DNA of 64,000 nucleotides from Actinomarinicola tropica (GTDB lineage Bacteria; Actinomycetota; Acidimicrobiia; Acidimicrobiales; SKKL01): NCBI RefSeq assembly GCF_009650215.1, contig NZ_CP045851.1, positions 2,755,001-2,819,000 on the forward strand. The letters are read 5' to 3'. The notes beneath the pieces were generated by a model. It made no database searches, had not been told where the DNA came from, and saw only the letters and a program-made list of their open reading frames with translations. The translations under genes were made by a program, and so were the position numbers. Below are positions 17,333-24,908 of this stretch, one piece after another (within the stretch, counting starts at the first letter, position 1; each line of letters begins with the position of its first letter).

Positions 17333-18199
17333 CTACCGGCCCTTCGGGTGCCAGACCGTCTTGACCTCGCAGGACGCGAGGATCAGCTCCGGGTGCTGGG
17401 CGCCCTCACCGAGCCAGTCCCGGTCGCCGGGACGCTCCCGCACCGTGCGGGTCACGGCGTCGGCGGCGGCGCGCCGGGCGTCGGCGCGCAGCTCGTCGTC
17501 GTCGACCCCGAGCAGGTCGAGGACGTCGACGTCGCGGTGGCCCGCCAGCGGCGGGACCAGCTCGGCGCGACGTCCGCTCAGCACGTTCACCACCCCGTCG
17601 GGGAGGTCGCTCGTGGCCAGGACCTCGCCGAAGGTCAGCGCAGGGAGCGGGCTCGTCTCGGAGGCGACGACCACCGTGGTGTTGCCGGCGAGGATGGCCG
17701 GAGCGACCCGAGAGACGAGGCCGAGCAGGGCCGGGGCGTCGGGAGCGACGACGACGACCACGCCCGACGGCTCGGGCACCGACAGGTTGAAGTACGGCCC
17801 CGCGACGGGGTTCGCCGACCCGGCGACCTGGGCGATCTTGTCGGCCCACCCGGCGTACCAGACCCAGCGATCGACGGCTGCGTCCACCTCGGTGGCCGCG
17901 TCCTCGGCGCCGGCCGCCCCCAGCTCGTCGACGAACTGGGCGCGTCGACCCTCGAGCATCTCGGCGATGCGGTAGAGGATCTGGGCCCGGTTGTACGCGG
18001 TGCGACCGGCCCAGCTCGCCTGCGCACCGCGGGCGGCGCCGACGGCGTCGCGGGCGTCCTTCCGGGAGGCGAGCGGCGCGTGGGCGAGGACCGTGCCGTC
18101 CGGACCGGTGACGTCGTAGGTGCGGCCGGACTCGGAGCGAGGGAACGCCCCGGCCACGTAGAGCTTGTAGGTCTTGCGCACGTCCAGGCGGTCGGTCAC
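17333..18199 (-). CDS. Truncated aldehyde dehydrogenase-fold protein (ALDH16 C-terminal-like, no active site)
   Basis: This 288-residue protein matches ALDH only over the cofactor-binding part: YKLYVAGAFPRSESGRTYDV, WVWYAGWADKIAQVAG, VPEPSGVVVVVAPDAP and LPDGVVNVLSGRRAEL. It ends before the catalytic Cys and Glu regions, with HRDVDVLDLLGVDDDELR in their place. It is not a frameshifted fragment: the pattern matches the catalytically dead second ALDH domain of ALDH16 proteins. The full ALDH and deoC lie 2-4 kb away on the same strand. I infer a partner subunit. The promoter is leaderless (TAGCCT, seven bases, GTG). Confidence 0.85.
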   Translation of the reverse strand: MTDRLDVRKTYKLYVAGAFPRSESGRTYDVTGPDGTVLAHAPLASRKDARDAVGAARGAQASWAGRTAYNRAQILYRIAEMLEGRRAQFVDELGAAGAEDAATEVDAAVDRWVWYAGWADKIAQVAGSANPVAGPYFNLSVPEPSGVVVVVAPDAPALLGLVSRVAPAILAGNTTVVVASETSPLPALTFGEVLATSDLPDGVVNVLSGRRAELVPPLAGHRDVDVLDLLGVDDDELRADARRAAADAVTRTVRERPGDRDWLGEGAQHPELILASCEVKTVWHPKGR

Positions 18200-18206
18200 G
18201 GCGGCG

Positions 18207-18212
18207 AGGCTA
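18207..18212 (-). promoter_or_regulatory. -10 element, leaderless promoter of the ALDH pseudo-domain gene
   Basis: Minus-strand TAGCCT stands seven bases before GTG 18199. Only 38 bp separate this start from the divergent GNAT gene. Confidence 0.5.
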
Positions 18213-18237
18213 CCCCCGGGTCCGCGAGGCTGTGCGG

Positions 18238-18705
18238 GTGAGCTTGGAGCTGCGCGACGCCCGACCCGACGACCGGGCCGCCCTCTTCGCCGTGTTCGAC
18301 GCCGTCGTCACCACCGGAGAGGGCTACCCCGAGGCCCCTCCGCTCGACGAGGTGCGCTTCGCGGCCAGCTGGGTCGACCCGCCGGTCGTCGTGGTGGCGA
18401 CGCTCGACGGGGCGGTGGTCGGTGCCTACTACCTGAAGCCGAACTTCCCCGGACGAGCCGCGCACATCGCCAACGCCGGCTACGTCGTCGCGGCGTCGGC
18501 CCGGGGTCGGGGGATCGGGCGGGCCCTCGTCGTGGACTCGATCGCCCGGGCACCCCGAGCGGGGTTCGACGCCATCATGTTCAACCTGGTGTTCGAGTCG
18601 AACCCGGCCCGATCGCTCTACGAGGAGCTCGGCTGGCGGGAGATCGGACGCATCCCCCGCGGCGTCGACGGCGAGCCGGCGGTCATCTACTGGAGGGACG
18701 TGTGA
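18238..18705 (+). CDS. GNAT family N-acetyltransferase
   Basis: This 155-residue acetyl-CoA-dependent acyltransferase opens LELRDARPDDRAALFAVFDA (beta1-alpha1). The acetyl-CoA pyrophosphate loop is ASARGRGIGRALVVDSI (RxxGxG/A), with FNLVFESNPARSLYEELGW, the usual last helix, after it. The substrate is unknown. GTG 18238 is preferred, with a NAnnnT hexamer six bases upstream; GTG 18232 would add two residues. The stop overlaps the next gene. Confidence 0.85.
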   Translation: MSLELRDARPDDRAALFAVFDAVVTTGEGYPEAPPLDEVRFAASWVDPPVVVVATLDGAVVGAYYLKPNFPGRAAHIANAGYVVAASARGRGIGRALVVDSIARAPRAGFDAIMFNLVFESNPARSLYEELGWREIGRIPRGVDGEPAVIYWRDV

Positions 18706-19316
18706 GCGAGATGGCGGTGCCCGAGACGGCGTCGGACCACCCGGCGACCTGGAACTTCGACATGCCGATCTTCCACGCCGAGACCCGCGCCGCGGTGCGC
18801 GCCTGGCTGCTCGCCCACCACGCGCGCGAGCGCGGCGTGTGGCTGGCGACGTGGAAGCCGGCGACGGGGCGGCCGGTCGTCCCCTACCCGGAGGTCGTCG
18901 AGGAGGCCATCTGCGTCGGGTGGATCGACTCGACGGTCAACACGCTCGACGACGACCGGCGCCTCCAGCTCCTCACACCCCGCAAGCCCCGCAGCGGGTG
19001 GACGCGCCTCAACCGGGAGCGGGCGGCCCGCATGGAGGCCGACGGGCTGATGACCGACGCCGGGCGGCGGGCGATCGAGGTGGCGCAGGCCAACGGTTGG
19101 TGGACGATCTACGACCCGGTCGAGGACCTGGTCGAGCCCGACGAGCTGGCTGCGGCTCTCGACGCCGACCCCGCGGCCCGGGCGGGGTGGGACGCCTGGC
19201 CGCCGTCGGTCCGCAAGCAGGAGCTCTGGAAGGTCGTCAGCGCGGCGAAGCCCGACACGCGGGCCCGCCGCGTGGCGTCGATCGTCGAGGTGGCCGCCTC
19301 CGGCCGCCGCCCCTGA
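18702..19316 (+). CDS. YdeI/OmpD-associated (OmdA) family protein
   Basis: This 204-residue protein is in the bacteriocin-protection YdeI/OmdA group. Characteristic blocks are RGVWLATWKPATGRPVVPYP, EEAICVGWIDSTVNTLDDDR and LLTPRKPRSGWTRLNRERA. The C-terminal helical domain is LAAALDADPAARAGWDAWPPS. Function in the family is loosely tied to resistance to antimicrobial peptides. The biochemical activity is unknown. GTG 18702 overlaps the GNAT stop, with GGAGGG just before it; ATG 18711 is possible. Confidence 0.85.
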   Translation: MSEMAVPETASDHPATWNFDMPIFHAETRAAVRAWLLAHHARERGVWLATWKPATGRPVVPYPEVVEEAICVGWIDSTVNTLDDDRRLQLLTPRKPRSGWTRLNRERAARMEADGLMTDAGRRAIEVAQANGWWTIYDPVEDLVEPDELAAALDADPAARAGWDAWPPSVRKQELWKVVSAAKPDTRARRVASIVEVAASGRRP

Positions 19317-19324
19317 GCGGCCGC

Positions 19325-20119
19325 TCAGCTCCGATCGATGAGCGCCGCCAGCCGCGCTGTGACGTCGTCGGCGCCCCCGTGGAGCTCGAGCGTCGTCTCG
19401 TCCATGTAGAGGTCGCGCCGGATCTCGACCATCAGGGACCGCACCGCGGTGTTCGTGCCGTAGTGATCGCCCGGCACGTACGTGCCCGCGAACGGAGTGT
19501 CCAGCGCCACGCCTCCCGGGACGCCGTCGAACACCTCCCGGGCGGCGTCGAGGAGCGAGCGAGGCGTGTGGACCCCATCGGTGCCGAGGCAGATGCCGGG
19601 ACGCTCGGCGCCATGGTCGCGCTCGTAGGGAAGCGGGTCGCGCGGGTAGGAGTGGATGTCGAGGATCGTGGCGTGGCCGTTGGCGTCGAGCACCACGTCG
19701 ACGGCGCGGGCCACGGCCGTCTCGTAGGGCTCGAAGTACCGCCGCACGAGGTCGGCGTCCCGCTGCGGGTCCGGGTGTCGCAGCACGTCCAGCGTGGAGG
19801 TGGCGAGGTAGACCCGACCCATCCCGATCTCGGCCATCGACTCCCGTTCGTCGACGAAGCGCTCGGGGTCGACGACCAGACGGGAGAGCTCGTTGGCGAC
19901 GACGACGGTGGACGTGGCCGACCGCTCGCACGCCGAGACGGCCAGGTGATCGGTGTGGCGGTCGGTCATCGCCGCCAGCTCCGCTTCCAGCTGGCCGTCG
20001 TCGAGGACGATCGCGGAGCGGACGTCCGCGGGGATGCGCAGCCCGCCGTGCGGTACGTGCAGCACCACCGTCGGGTCGTCGCCGAACTGCCTCGACACCC
20101 AGCCGACCGGCTGGCTCAC
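19325..20119 (-). CDS. N-formylglutamate amidohydrolase family protein
   Basis: This 264-residue Zn hydrolase is related to HutG-type N-formylglutamate deformylases. Candidate metal ligands occur in VVLHVPHGGLRIP, TDRHTDHLA, ILDIHSYPRDP and GDHYGTNTA. No histidine-utilisation genes are nearby. Instead the GTG overlaps the ALDH stop (GTGA), making it the last gene of a deoC-ALDH-amidohydrolase operon. The substrate may therefore differ from N-formylglutamate. Confidence 0.82.
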   Translation of the reverse strand: MSQPVGWVSRQFGDDPTVVLHVPHGGLRIPADVRSAIVLDDGQLEAELAAMTDRHTDHLAVSACERSATSTVVVANELSRLVVDPERFVDERESMAEIGMGRVYLATSTLDVLRHPDPQRDADLVRRYFEPYETAVARAVDVVLDANGHATILDIHSYPRDPLPYERDHGAERPGICLGTDGVHTPRSLLDAAREVFDGVPGGVALDTPFAGTYVPGDHYGTNTAVRSLMVEIRRDLYMDETTLELHGGADDVTARLAALIDRS

Positions 20120-21603
20120 GTGGCGACGAGGTCCTCGAGCTCGACGTAGGGCTCGAGGCCGTGACGGCCGCCCTCGCGCCCGAAGCCGCTCTCGCGGAAC
20201 CCACCGAACGGGCTCGTCGGGTCGAAGCGGTTGAACGTGTTGGCCCACACGACACCGGCCTTCAGCCGGTCGGCCATCCAGAGGATGCGCGACCCCTTCT
20301 CGGTCCACACACCGGCGGAGAGGCCGTAGGGCGTGTTGTTCGCCTTGGTGACCGCCTCCTCGGCGGTCCGGAACGTCAGCACCGACAGCACCGGGCCGAA
20401 GATCTCCTCGCGGGCGATGCGGTGGGACAGCGAGACCCCGGTGAAGAGCGTGGGGCGGTGGAACCAGCCCCGCTCGGGCAGGGCGCACTGCGGCTGGTAC
20501 ATCTCCGCGCCCTCCGCCACGCCGGCGGCGACGAGCTCCTCGATCTTGTCGAGCTGGGCCAGCGAGTTGATCGCGCCGACGTCGGTGTTCTTGTCGAGCG
20601 GATCGCCCACCCGGAGCGTGTCGAGCCGTCGCTTGAGCTTGTCGAGGAAGGCGTCGGCGATCGACTCCTGGACGAGCAGGCGGGAGCCGGCGCAGCAGAC
20701 GTGGCCCTGGTTGAAGTAGATGCCGTTGACGACGCCCTCGACGGCCTGGTCGATCGCCGCGTCCTCGAACACGATGTTGGCCGCCTTGCCCCCGAGCTCG
20801 AGGGTGAGGCGGGTGTCGCGGGCGGCGAGCTCGCGCTGGATGTGCTTGCCGACCTCGGTCGATCCGGTGAACGCGATCTTGTCGACGCCCGGATGGGCCA
20901 CGAGCGCGGCCCCCGTCTCGCCCGCACCGGTGACGATGTTGACCGCCCCGTCGGGGAGGCCGGCCTCCTGGAGGATCTCGGCGAGGACCAGCGCGGTGAG
21001 CGGCGTCGTCTCGGCCGGCTTCAGGACCACCGTGTTCCCCGCGGCGAGCGCGGGCGCGAGCTTCCAGGACGCCATGAGGAGCGGGAAGTTCCACGGGATG
21101 ATCTGCCCGGCGACGCCGACCGGCCGGGGCCGGCGGCCGGGGAACGCGTAGCCGAGCTTGTCGGCCCAGCCTGCGTAGTAGAAGAAGTGCGCGGCGGCGA
21201 GCGGGACGTCGACGTCGCGCGACTCCTTGATGGGCTTGCCGCCGTCGATCGTCTCGAGCACCGCCAGCTCGCGGGCCCGCTCCTGGATCACCCGGGCGAC
21301 GCGGTAGAGCACCTTTGCCCGGTCGCGGCCCGACCACGCCGACCACTCGTCGAGGGCGGCACGTGCGGCGCCGACCGCGTCGTCGACGTCGTCGGCGTCG
21401 GCCTCGGCGACCTCGGCGAGGCCCTCCTCGGTGGCGGGGTTCGTGGTCGTGAAGGAGCGGCCGCTGCGGGGCTCGACCCAGGCGCCGCCGATGAAGAGGG
21501 AGTAGCTGTCGGCGATCGAGACGACGCTCGAGGACTCGGGCGCGGGCGCGTACTCGAGGTCGAACGTCGGGGGCAGGTCGGGGGTGGCAGGCGTGTCGGG
21601 CAT
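20116..21603 (-). CDS. Aldehyde dehydrogenase (full length, ALDH16-N-like)
   Basis: This NAD(P)-dependent aldehyde dehydrogenase has 495 residues. The cofactor region is IIPWNFPLLMASWKLAPALAAG, the general-base Glu is in LTLELGGKAANIVF and the nucleophile is near Cys303 in NQGHVCCAGSR. The C-terminal bridging segment FNRFDPTSPFGGFRESGFGREGG is complete. It lies seven bases after deoC on the same strand, so acetaldehyde from deoxyribose-5-phosphate cleavage is a reasonable substrate. A detached pseudo-ALDH gene at 17333 resembles the second half of ALDH16. Confidence 0.93.
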   Translation of the reverse strand: MPDTPATPDLPPTFDLEYAPAPESSSVVSIADSYSLFIGGAWVEPRSGRSFTTTNPATEEGLAEVAEADADDVDDAVGAARAALDEWSAWSGRDRAKVLYRVARVIQERARELAVLETIDGGKPIKESRDVDVPLAAAHFFYYAGWADKLGYAFPGRRPRPVGVAGQIIPWNFPLLMASWKLAPALAAGNTVVLKPAETTPLTALVLAEILQEAGLPDGAVNIVTGAGETGAALVAHPGVDKIAFTGSTEVGKHIQRELAARDTRLTLELGGKAANIVFEDAAIDQAVEGVVNGIYFNQGHVCCAGSRLLVQESIADAFLDKLKRRLDTLRVGDPLDKNTDVGAINSLAQLDKIEELVAAGVAEGAEMYQPQCALPERGWFHRPTLFTGVSLSHRIAREEIFGPVLSVLTFRTAEEAVTKANNTPYGLSAGVWTEKGSRILWMADRLKAGVVWANTFNRFDPTSPFGGFRESGFGREGGRHGLEPYVELEDLVAT

Positions 21604-21610
21604 GGGGACC

Positions 21611-22543
21611 TCAGTCGACGGTGAAGTCGGACGGACGCTGGTAGGTGCCGGAGCGCAGCTTGGCGATCTGCATCAGCACGTCGTTCAGCAGGCTCGACGC
21701 TCCGATGCGGAAGCGATCGGGCGTCAGCCACTCGGCGCCGAGCGTCTCCTGGACGAGCACGAGGTACTGCCAGGACTGCTTCGCGTTGCGGATGCCGCCG
21801 GCCAGCTTGAGGCCGACGGCCGTGCCGGTCTGGTCGGCGAAGTCGCGGATCGCCTCGGCCATGCACAGCGCGGTGGGGGGCGTGGCGTTGGTGCCGATCT
21901 TGCCGGTGGAGGTCTTGATGAAGTCGGCACCGGCGAGCATCGCGAGCATGGACGCCCGGCGGACCTGGTCGTAGGAGCCGAGCTCGCCCGTCTCGAGGAT
22001 GACCTTCAGGTGGGCCCGTCCGCAGGCCTCCTTCGAGGCGGCGATCTCGTCGAACGCCTCGCGGTAGCGGCCGGCCATGAACGCCGAGCGGTTGAGCACG
22101 ATGTCGACCTCGTCGGCGCCCGCCGCCACGGCGGAGCGGATCTCGGCGAGGCGCACGTCGAGCGGGCCGAGGCCGGCGGGGAACGTGCCGGCGACGCTGG
22201 CGACGTGGATGCCGGTGCCCTGGAGCGCGTCGACGGCGGTCGGGACGAGCTCCGGGTAGACGCAGACGGCGGCGACGGACGGGATGCCCGACATCGCGGG
22301 GTCGGGCCGCACCGCCTTGGCGCACATGGCCCGCACCTTGCCGGGGGTGTCGATGCCCTCGAGCGTGGTGAGGTCCATGCACCGGATGGCCAGGTCGAGC
22401 GCCGCGAGCTTGGAGCTCGTCTTGATCGACCGGGTGCCGAGCGCGGCGGCCCGGGCCTCGAGGCCGACCTCGTCGACCGGGGTGACCGACACGGTGGCGC
22501 CGCCGGGAACGTCCTGCGCCCCGGGGATCTCGATGAGAGCCAT
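21611..22543 (-). CDS. deoC: Deoxyribose-phosphate aldolase
   Basis: This class I aldolase has 310 residues. It splits 2-deoxyribose-5-phosphate into acetaldehyde and glyceraldehyde-3-phosphate. The Schiff-base Lys is about residue 210 in GADFIKTSTGKIG; a second conserved Lys is in AVGLKLAGGIRN. It has the long N-terminal extension of the group close to eukaryotic DERA. The promoter is leaderless (TAGCGT, six bases). It is the first gene of an operon with ALDH and the amidohydrolase and diverges from upp. Confidence 0.95.
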   Translation of the reverse strand: MALIEIPGAQDVPGGATVSVTPVDEVGLEARAAALGTRSIKTSSKLAALDLAIRCMDLTTLEGIDTPGKVRAMCAKAVRPDPAMSGIPSVAAVCVYPELVPTAVDALQGTGIHVASVAGTFPAGLGPLDVRLAEIRSAVAAGADEVDIVLNRSAFMAGRYREAFDEIAASKEACGRAHLKVILETGELGSYDQVRRASMLAMLAGADFIKTSTGKIGTNATPPTALCMAEAIRDFADQTGTAVGLKLAGGIRNAKQSWQYLVLVQETLGAEWLTPDRFRIGASSLLNDVLMQIAKLRSGTYQRPSDFTVD

Positions 22544-22549
22544 GGGAGC

Positions 22550-22555
22550 ACGCTA
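22550..22555 (-). promoter_or_regulatory. -10 element, leaderless deoC promoter
   Basis: Minus-strand TAGCGT lies six bases before the deoC ATG. Confidence 0.55.
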
Positions 22556-22586
22556 CCCGGGAGGGTGGGTGCCGTGGCCGGGCTGG

Positions 22587-22592
22587 CATGAT
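22587..22592 (+). promoter_or_regulatory. Likely -10 element of leaderless upp
   Basis: CATGAT lies seven bases before GTG 22600. The in-frame ATG at 22588 falls inside this hexamer and so would not be transcribed. Confidence 0.4.
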
Positions 22593-22599
22593 CGTCGCC

Positions 22600-23223
22600 G
22601 TGCAGACCCACGTCGTCGACCACCCCCTCGCCGCCGAGCGCCTCGCCCGCATCCGCGACGCCTCCACGCCGTCGCCCGCGTTCCGCCAGGCTCTCCGGGA
22701 GCTGTCCACGTTCCTCGTCTACGAGGCCACCCGCTCGCTCGAGAGCGAGGTGACGACGGTGCGCACGCCGCTGGCCGACGCGCCGGCTCGACAGCTGGTC
22801 CGCCAGCCGATCATCGTGCCGGTGCTGCGGGCCGGCCTCGGCATGCTCGGACCGGCGCAGGACCTGCTGCCCGACGCGCCCGTCGGCTTCATCGGCGTCC
22901 GGCGCAACGAGGAGACCCTCCTGCCCGACGCCTACATGTCGACGATCCCGCCCGACCTCGACGGCGCGCCGGTGATCGTCCTCGACCCGATGCTCGCCAC
23001 CGGGGGGTCGCTCGTCTACACCTGCGAGCAGATCGTCGAGCACCACTCGGGGCGCATGATCGTCGTGTGCGTGCTCGCAGCACCAGAGGGGATCGAGCAC
23101 TTCGCCGCCGCCGGGTTCGACGCCGAGATCTACACCGCCTCGGTCGACGAGCGCCTGAACGAGGTGGGGTTCATCGTGCCGGGCCTCGGCGACGCCGGCG
23201 ACCGCCAGTTCGGTGCCCAGTAG
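22600..23223 (+). CDS. upp: Uracil phosphoribosyltransferase
   Basis: This 207-residue enzyme makes UMP from uracil and PRPP. The PRPP loop is VIVLDPMLATGGSLVYT. The uracil-binding C-terminus is LNEVGFIVPGLGDAGDRQFG, and the N-terminus VQTHVVDHPLAAERL aligns residue for residue with mycobacterial Upp. That alignment and the promoter spacing favour GTG 22600 over ATG 22588. It salvages uracil released by the pyrimidine phosphorylase encoded at 6414. Confidence 0.95.
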   Translation: MQTHVVDHPLAAERLARIRDASTPSPAFRQALRELSTFLVYEATRSLESEVTTVRTPLADAPARQLVRQPIIVPVLRAGLGMLGPAQDLLPDAPVGFIGVRRNEETLLPDAYMSTIPPDLDGAPVIVLDPMLATGGSLVYTCEQIVEHHSGRMIVVCVLAAPEGIEHFAAAGFDAEIYTASVDERLNEVGFIVPGLGDAGDRQFGAQ

Positions 23224-23247
23224 GACCGCCCGGAGGGAAATCTCGTG

Positions 23248-23272
23248 AATGTTGATCGGTTTAGTCGGATAT
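23248..23272 (+). promoter_or_regulatory. Rrf2/IscR-type operator candidate upstream of cysH
   Basis: This 25-bp AT-rich segment sits in an otherwise GC-rich region. Read against the type 1 IscR consensus as I remember it (ATASYYGACTR-WWW-YAGTCRRSTAT), it agrees at about 19 of 25 positions, including GTTGA on the left and TTTAGTCGG on the right. It overlaps the -35 and the spacer of the cysH promoter, a repressor position. No Rrf2 gene is in the window. Confidence 0.6.
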
Positions 23273-23281
23273 CGGTAGCCT
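23252..23281 (+). promoter_or_regulatory. cysH promoter (-35 TTGATC, -10 TAGCCT), leaderless
   Basis: TTGATC (23252-23257), an 18-bp spacer and TAGCCT (23276-23281) stand six bases before GTG 23288. This is one of the few places in the window where a recognisable -35 also occurs. Confidence 0.65.
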
Positions 23282-23287
23282 GACGCC

Positions 23288-23959
23288 GTGCCCTCGACCG
23301 CCGACGCCCTCACCGACGCCGACCTCGCCGAGATCTCGGCGTCGTTCGAGCAGTCGACGCCCGCGGAGATCGTCCGCTGGGCCACCGAGACGTTCGGCTC
23401 GGACCTCGCCGTCGCGGCCTCGATGGAGGACGCCGTCCTCATCGACGTCGCCACCAAGGTGCAGCCCGGGATCGACGTCGTGTTCGTCGACACCGGCTAC
23501 CACTTCCCCGAGACCCTGGCCACGGCCGAGCGGGTCCGCCGCCGCTACCCGATCGAGCTGCGGGTGGTGCGGGACGAGAGCCCGACCGACGACCTGTGGC
23601 GCACCGACGTGGACGCGTGCTGCGCCCGTCGCAAGGTCGCCCCGTTCGACAGCGCGCTGCGCCAGTACGCGGCGTGGATGAGCGGCCTGCGCCGGGCCGA
23701 CTCCCCCGAGCGCGCCGACGCGCCGATCGTCACCCGCGACGGACGCGGGCTCGTCAGCATCCGGCCCCTCGCCACCTGGGACGACGCCACCACCGACGCG
23801 TACATCGCCACCAACGACGTCGTCCTCAACCCGTTGCTCTTCGACGGCTACCCGTCGATCGGCTGCGGGCCCTGCACCAACCGCGTCGCCCCCGGCGACG
23901 ACCCCCGTTCGGGGCGCTGGGCGGGCTCGGGCAAGACCGAGTGCGGCCTCAACCTGTGA
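23288..23959 (+). CDS. cysH: Adenylyl-sulfate (APS) reductase, 4Fe-4S type
   Basis: This 223-residue enzyme reduces activated sulfate to sulfite in the cytosol. Cluster ligands are a CC pair (DACCARRKV) and CxxC (GCGPCTNR), which mark the Fe-S APS-using class. The nucleotide-binding block is VAASMEDAVLIDVA and the catalytic Cys is in the C-terminal KTECGLNL (usual ECGLH). It starts the cysH-cysD-cysN operon; sulfite reductase is not in the window. Regulation is probably by an Rrf2-type protein through the upstream box. Confidence 0.94.
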   Translation: MPSTADALTDADLAEISASFEQSTPAEIVRWATETFGSDLAVAASMEDAVLIDVATKVQPGIDVVFVDTGYHFPETLATAERVRRRYPIELRVVRDESPTDDLWRTDVDACCARRKVAPFDSALRQYAAWMSGLRRADSPERADAPIVTRDGRGLVSIRPLATWDDATTDAYIATNDVVLNPLLFDGYPSIGCGPCTNRVAPGDDPRSGRWAGSGKTECGLNL

Positions 23960-23976
23960 ACCGTCCTGGAGAACCG

Positions 23977-24906
23977 ATGACCGTCCTCGACCCCGATCGA
24001 GCCTCGATGACCCGACTCGCCCACCTCGACGCCCTCGAGGCGCACGCCATGTTCGTGATGCGGGAGGTCGCCGCCGAGCGCGAGCGCCCCGTCGTGCTGT
24101 TCTCGGGCGGCAAGGACTCGGTCGTGCTGCTCCACCTGGCCGCGAAGGCCTTCGCCCCCGGGCGCTTCCCCTTCGCCGTGATGCACGTCGACACCGGCCA
24201 CAACTTCGCCGAGGCCATCGACTTCCGCGACCGCCGGGTCGCCGAGCTCGGCGCCGAGCTCGTCGTCGCCTCGGTCCAGGACTCGATCGACAGCGGCCGG
24301 GTCGCCGATCCCGGTCCCGGAGGCTCGCGCAACCGCCTCCAGTCGGTCACGCTGCTCGACGCCATCGCCGAGCATCGCTTCGACGCCTGCTTCGGCGGCG
24401 CCCGCCGCGACGAGGACAAGGCGCGGGCCAAGGAGCGCATCCTCTCCCTGCGCGACGAGTTCGGCCAGTGGGAGCCCCGCAACCAGCGGCCCGAGCTGTG
24501 GCGGCTCTACAACGGACGGGTGCGGCCGGGCGAGCACCTGCGGGTGTTCCCCATCAGCGACTGGACCGAGCGCGACGTCTGGGAGTACATCGCCCGTGAG
24601 GGCCTCGAGCTGCCGTCGCTCTACTACTCGCACCAGCGTGAGGTCGTCGAGCGCGACGGCATGCTGCTCGCCGTGAACGAGTGGGTCGTCCCCGGTCCCG
24701 GCGAGACGCCCCGAGTCGAGACCGTCCGCTACCGCACCGTCGGCGACGCCTCGTGCACCGGTGCCGTGCGGTCCACCGCGGCGACGCCGGCCGAGGTCCT
24801 GGCCGAGATCCAGGTGTCGATCCTCACCGAGCGGGGCGCCACTCGCGCCGACGACCGGTTCTCGGAGGCCGCCATGGAGGACCGCAAGCGCGAGGGCTAC
24901 TTCTAG
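23977..24906 (+). CDS. cysD: Sulfate adenylyltransferase subunit 2
   Basis: This small ATP-sulfurylase subunit has 309 residues. It forms APS from sulfate and ATP together with CysN. The PP-loop is VVLFSGGKDSVVLLHLA; HVDTGHNF and FGGARRDEDKARAKER are CysD signatures, and VFPISDWTERDVW follows. The C-terminus ERKREGYF-type block (EDRKREGYF) is typical. It lies 17 bases after cysH with GGAG before the ATG. Confidence 0.96.
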   Translation: MTVLDPDRASMTRLAHLDALEAHAMFVMREVAAERERPVVLFSGGKDSVVLLHLAAKAFAPGRFPFAVMHVDTGHNFAEAIDFRDRRVAELGAELVVASVQDSIDSGRVADPGPGGSRNRLQSVTLLDAIAEHRFDACFGGARRDEDKARAKERILSLRDEFGQWEPRNQRPELWRLYNGRVRPGEHLRVFPISDWTERDVWEYIAREGLELPSLYYSHQREVVERDGMLLAVNEWVVPGPGETPRVETVRYRTVGDASCTGAVRSTAATPAEVLAEIQVSILTERGATRADDRFSEAAMEDRKREGYF

Positions 24907-24908
24907 AC

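Noticed and set aside
17333-18199. Pseudogene from a broken aldehyde dehydrogenase
   Set aside because: The frame is intact, has its own promoter and ends with a conserved-looking tail that matches the ALDH16 C-terminal domain instead of an abrupt break.
22588-22599. ATG 22588 as the upp start
   Set aside because: It lies in the likely -10 hexamer, and GTG 22600 gives exact N-terminal agreement with mycobacterial Upp.
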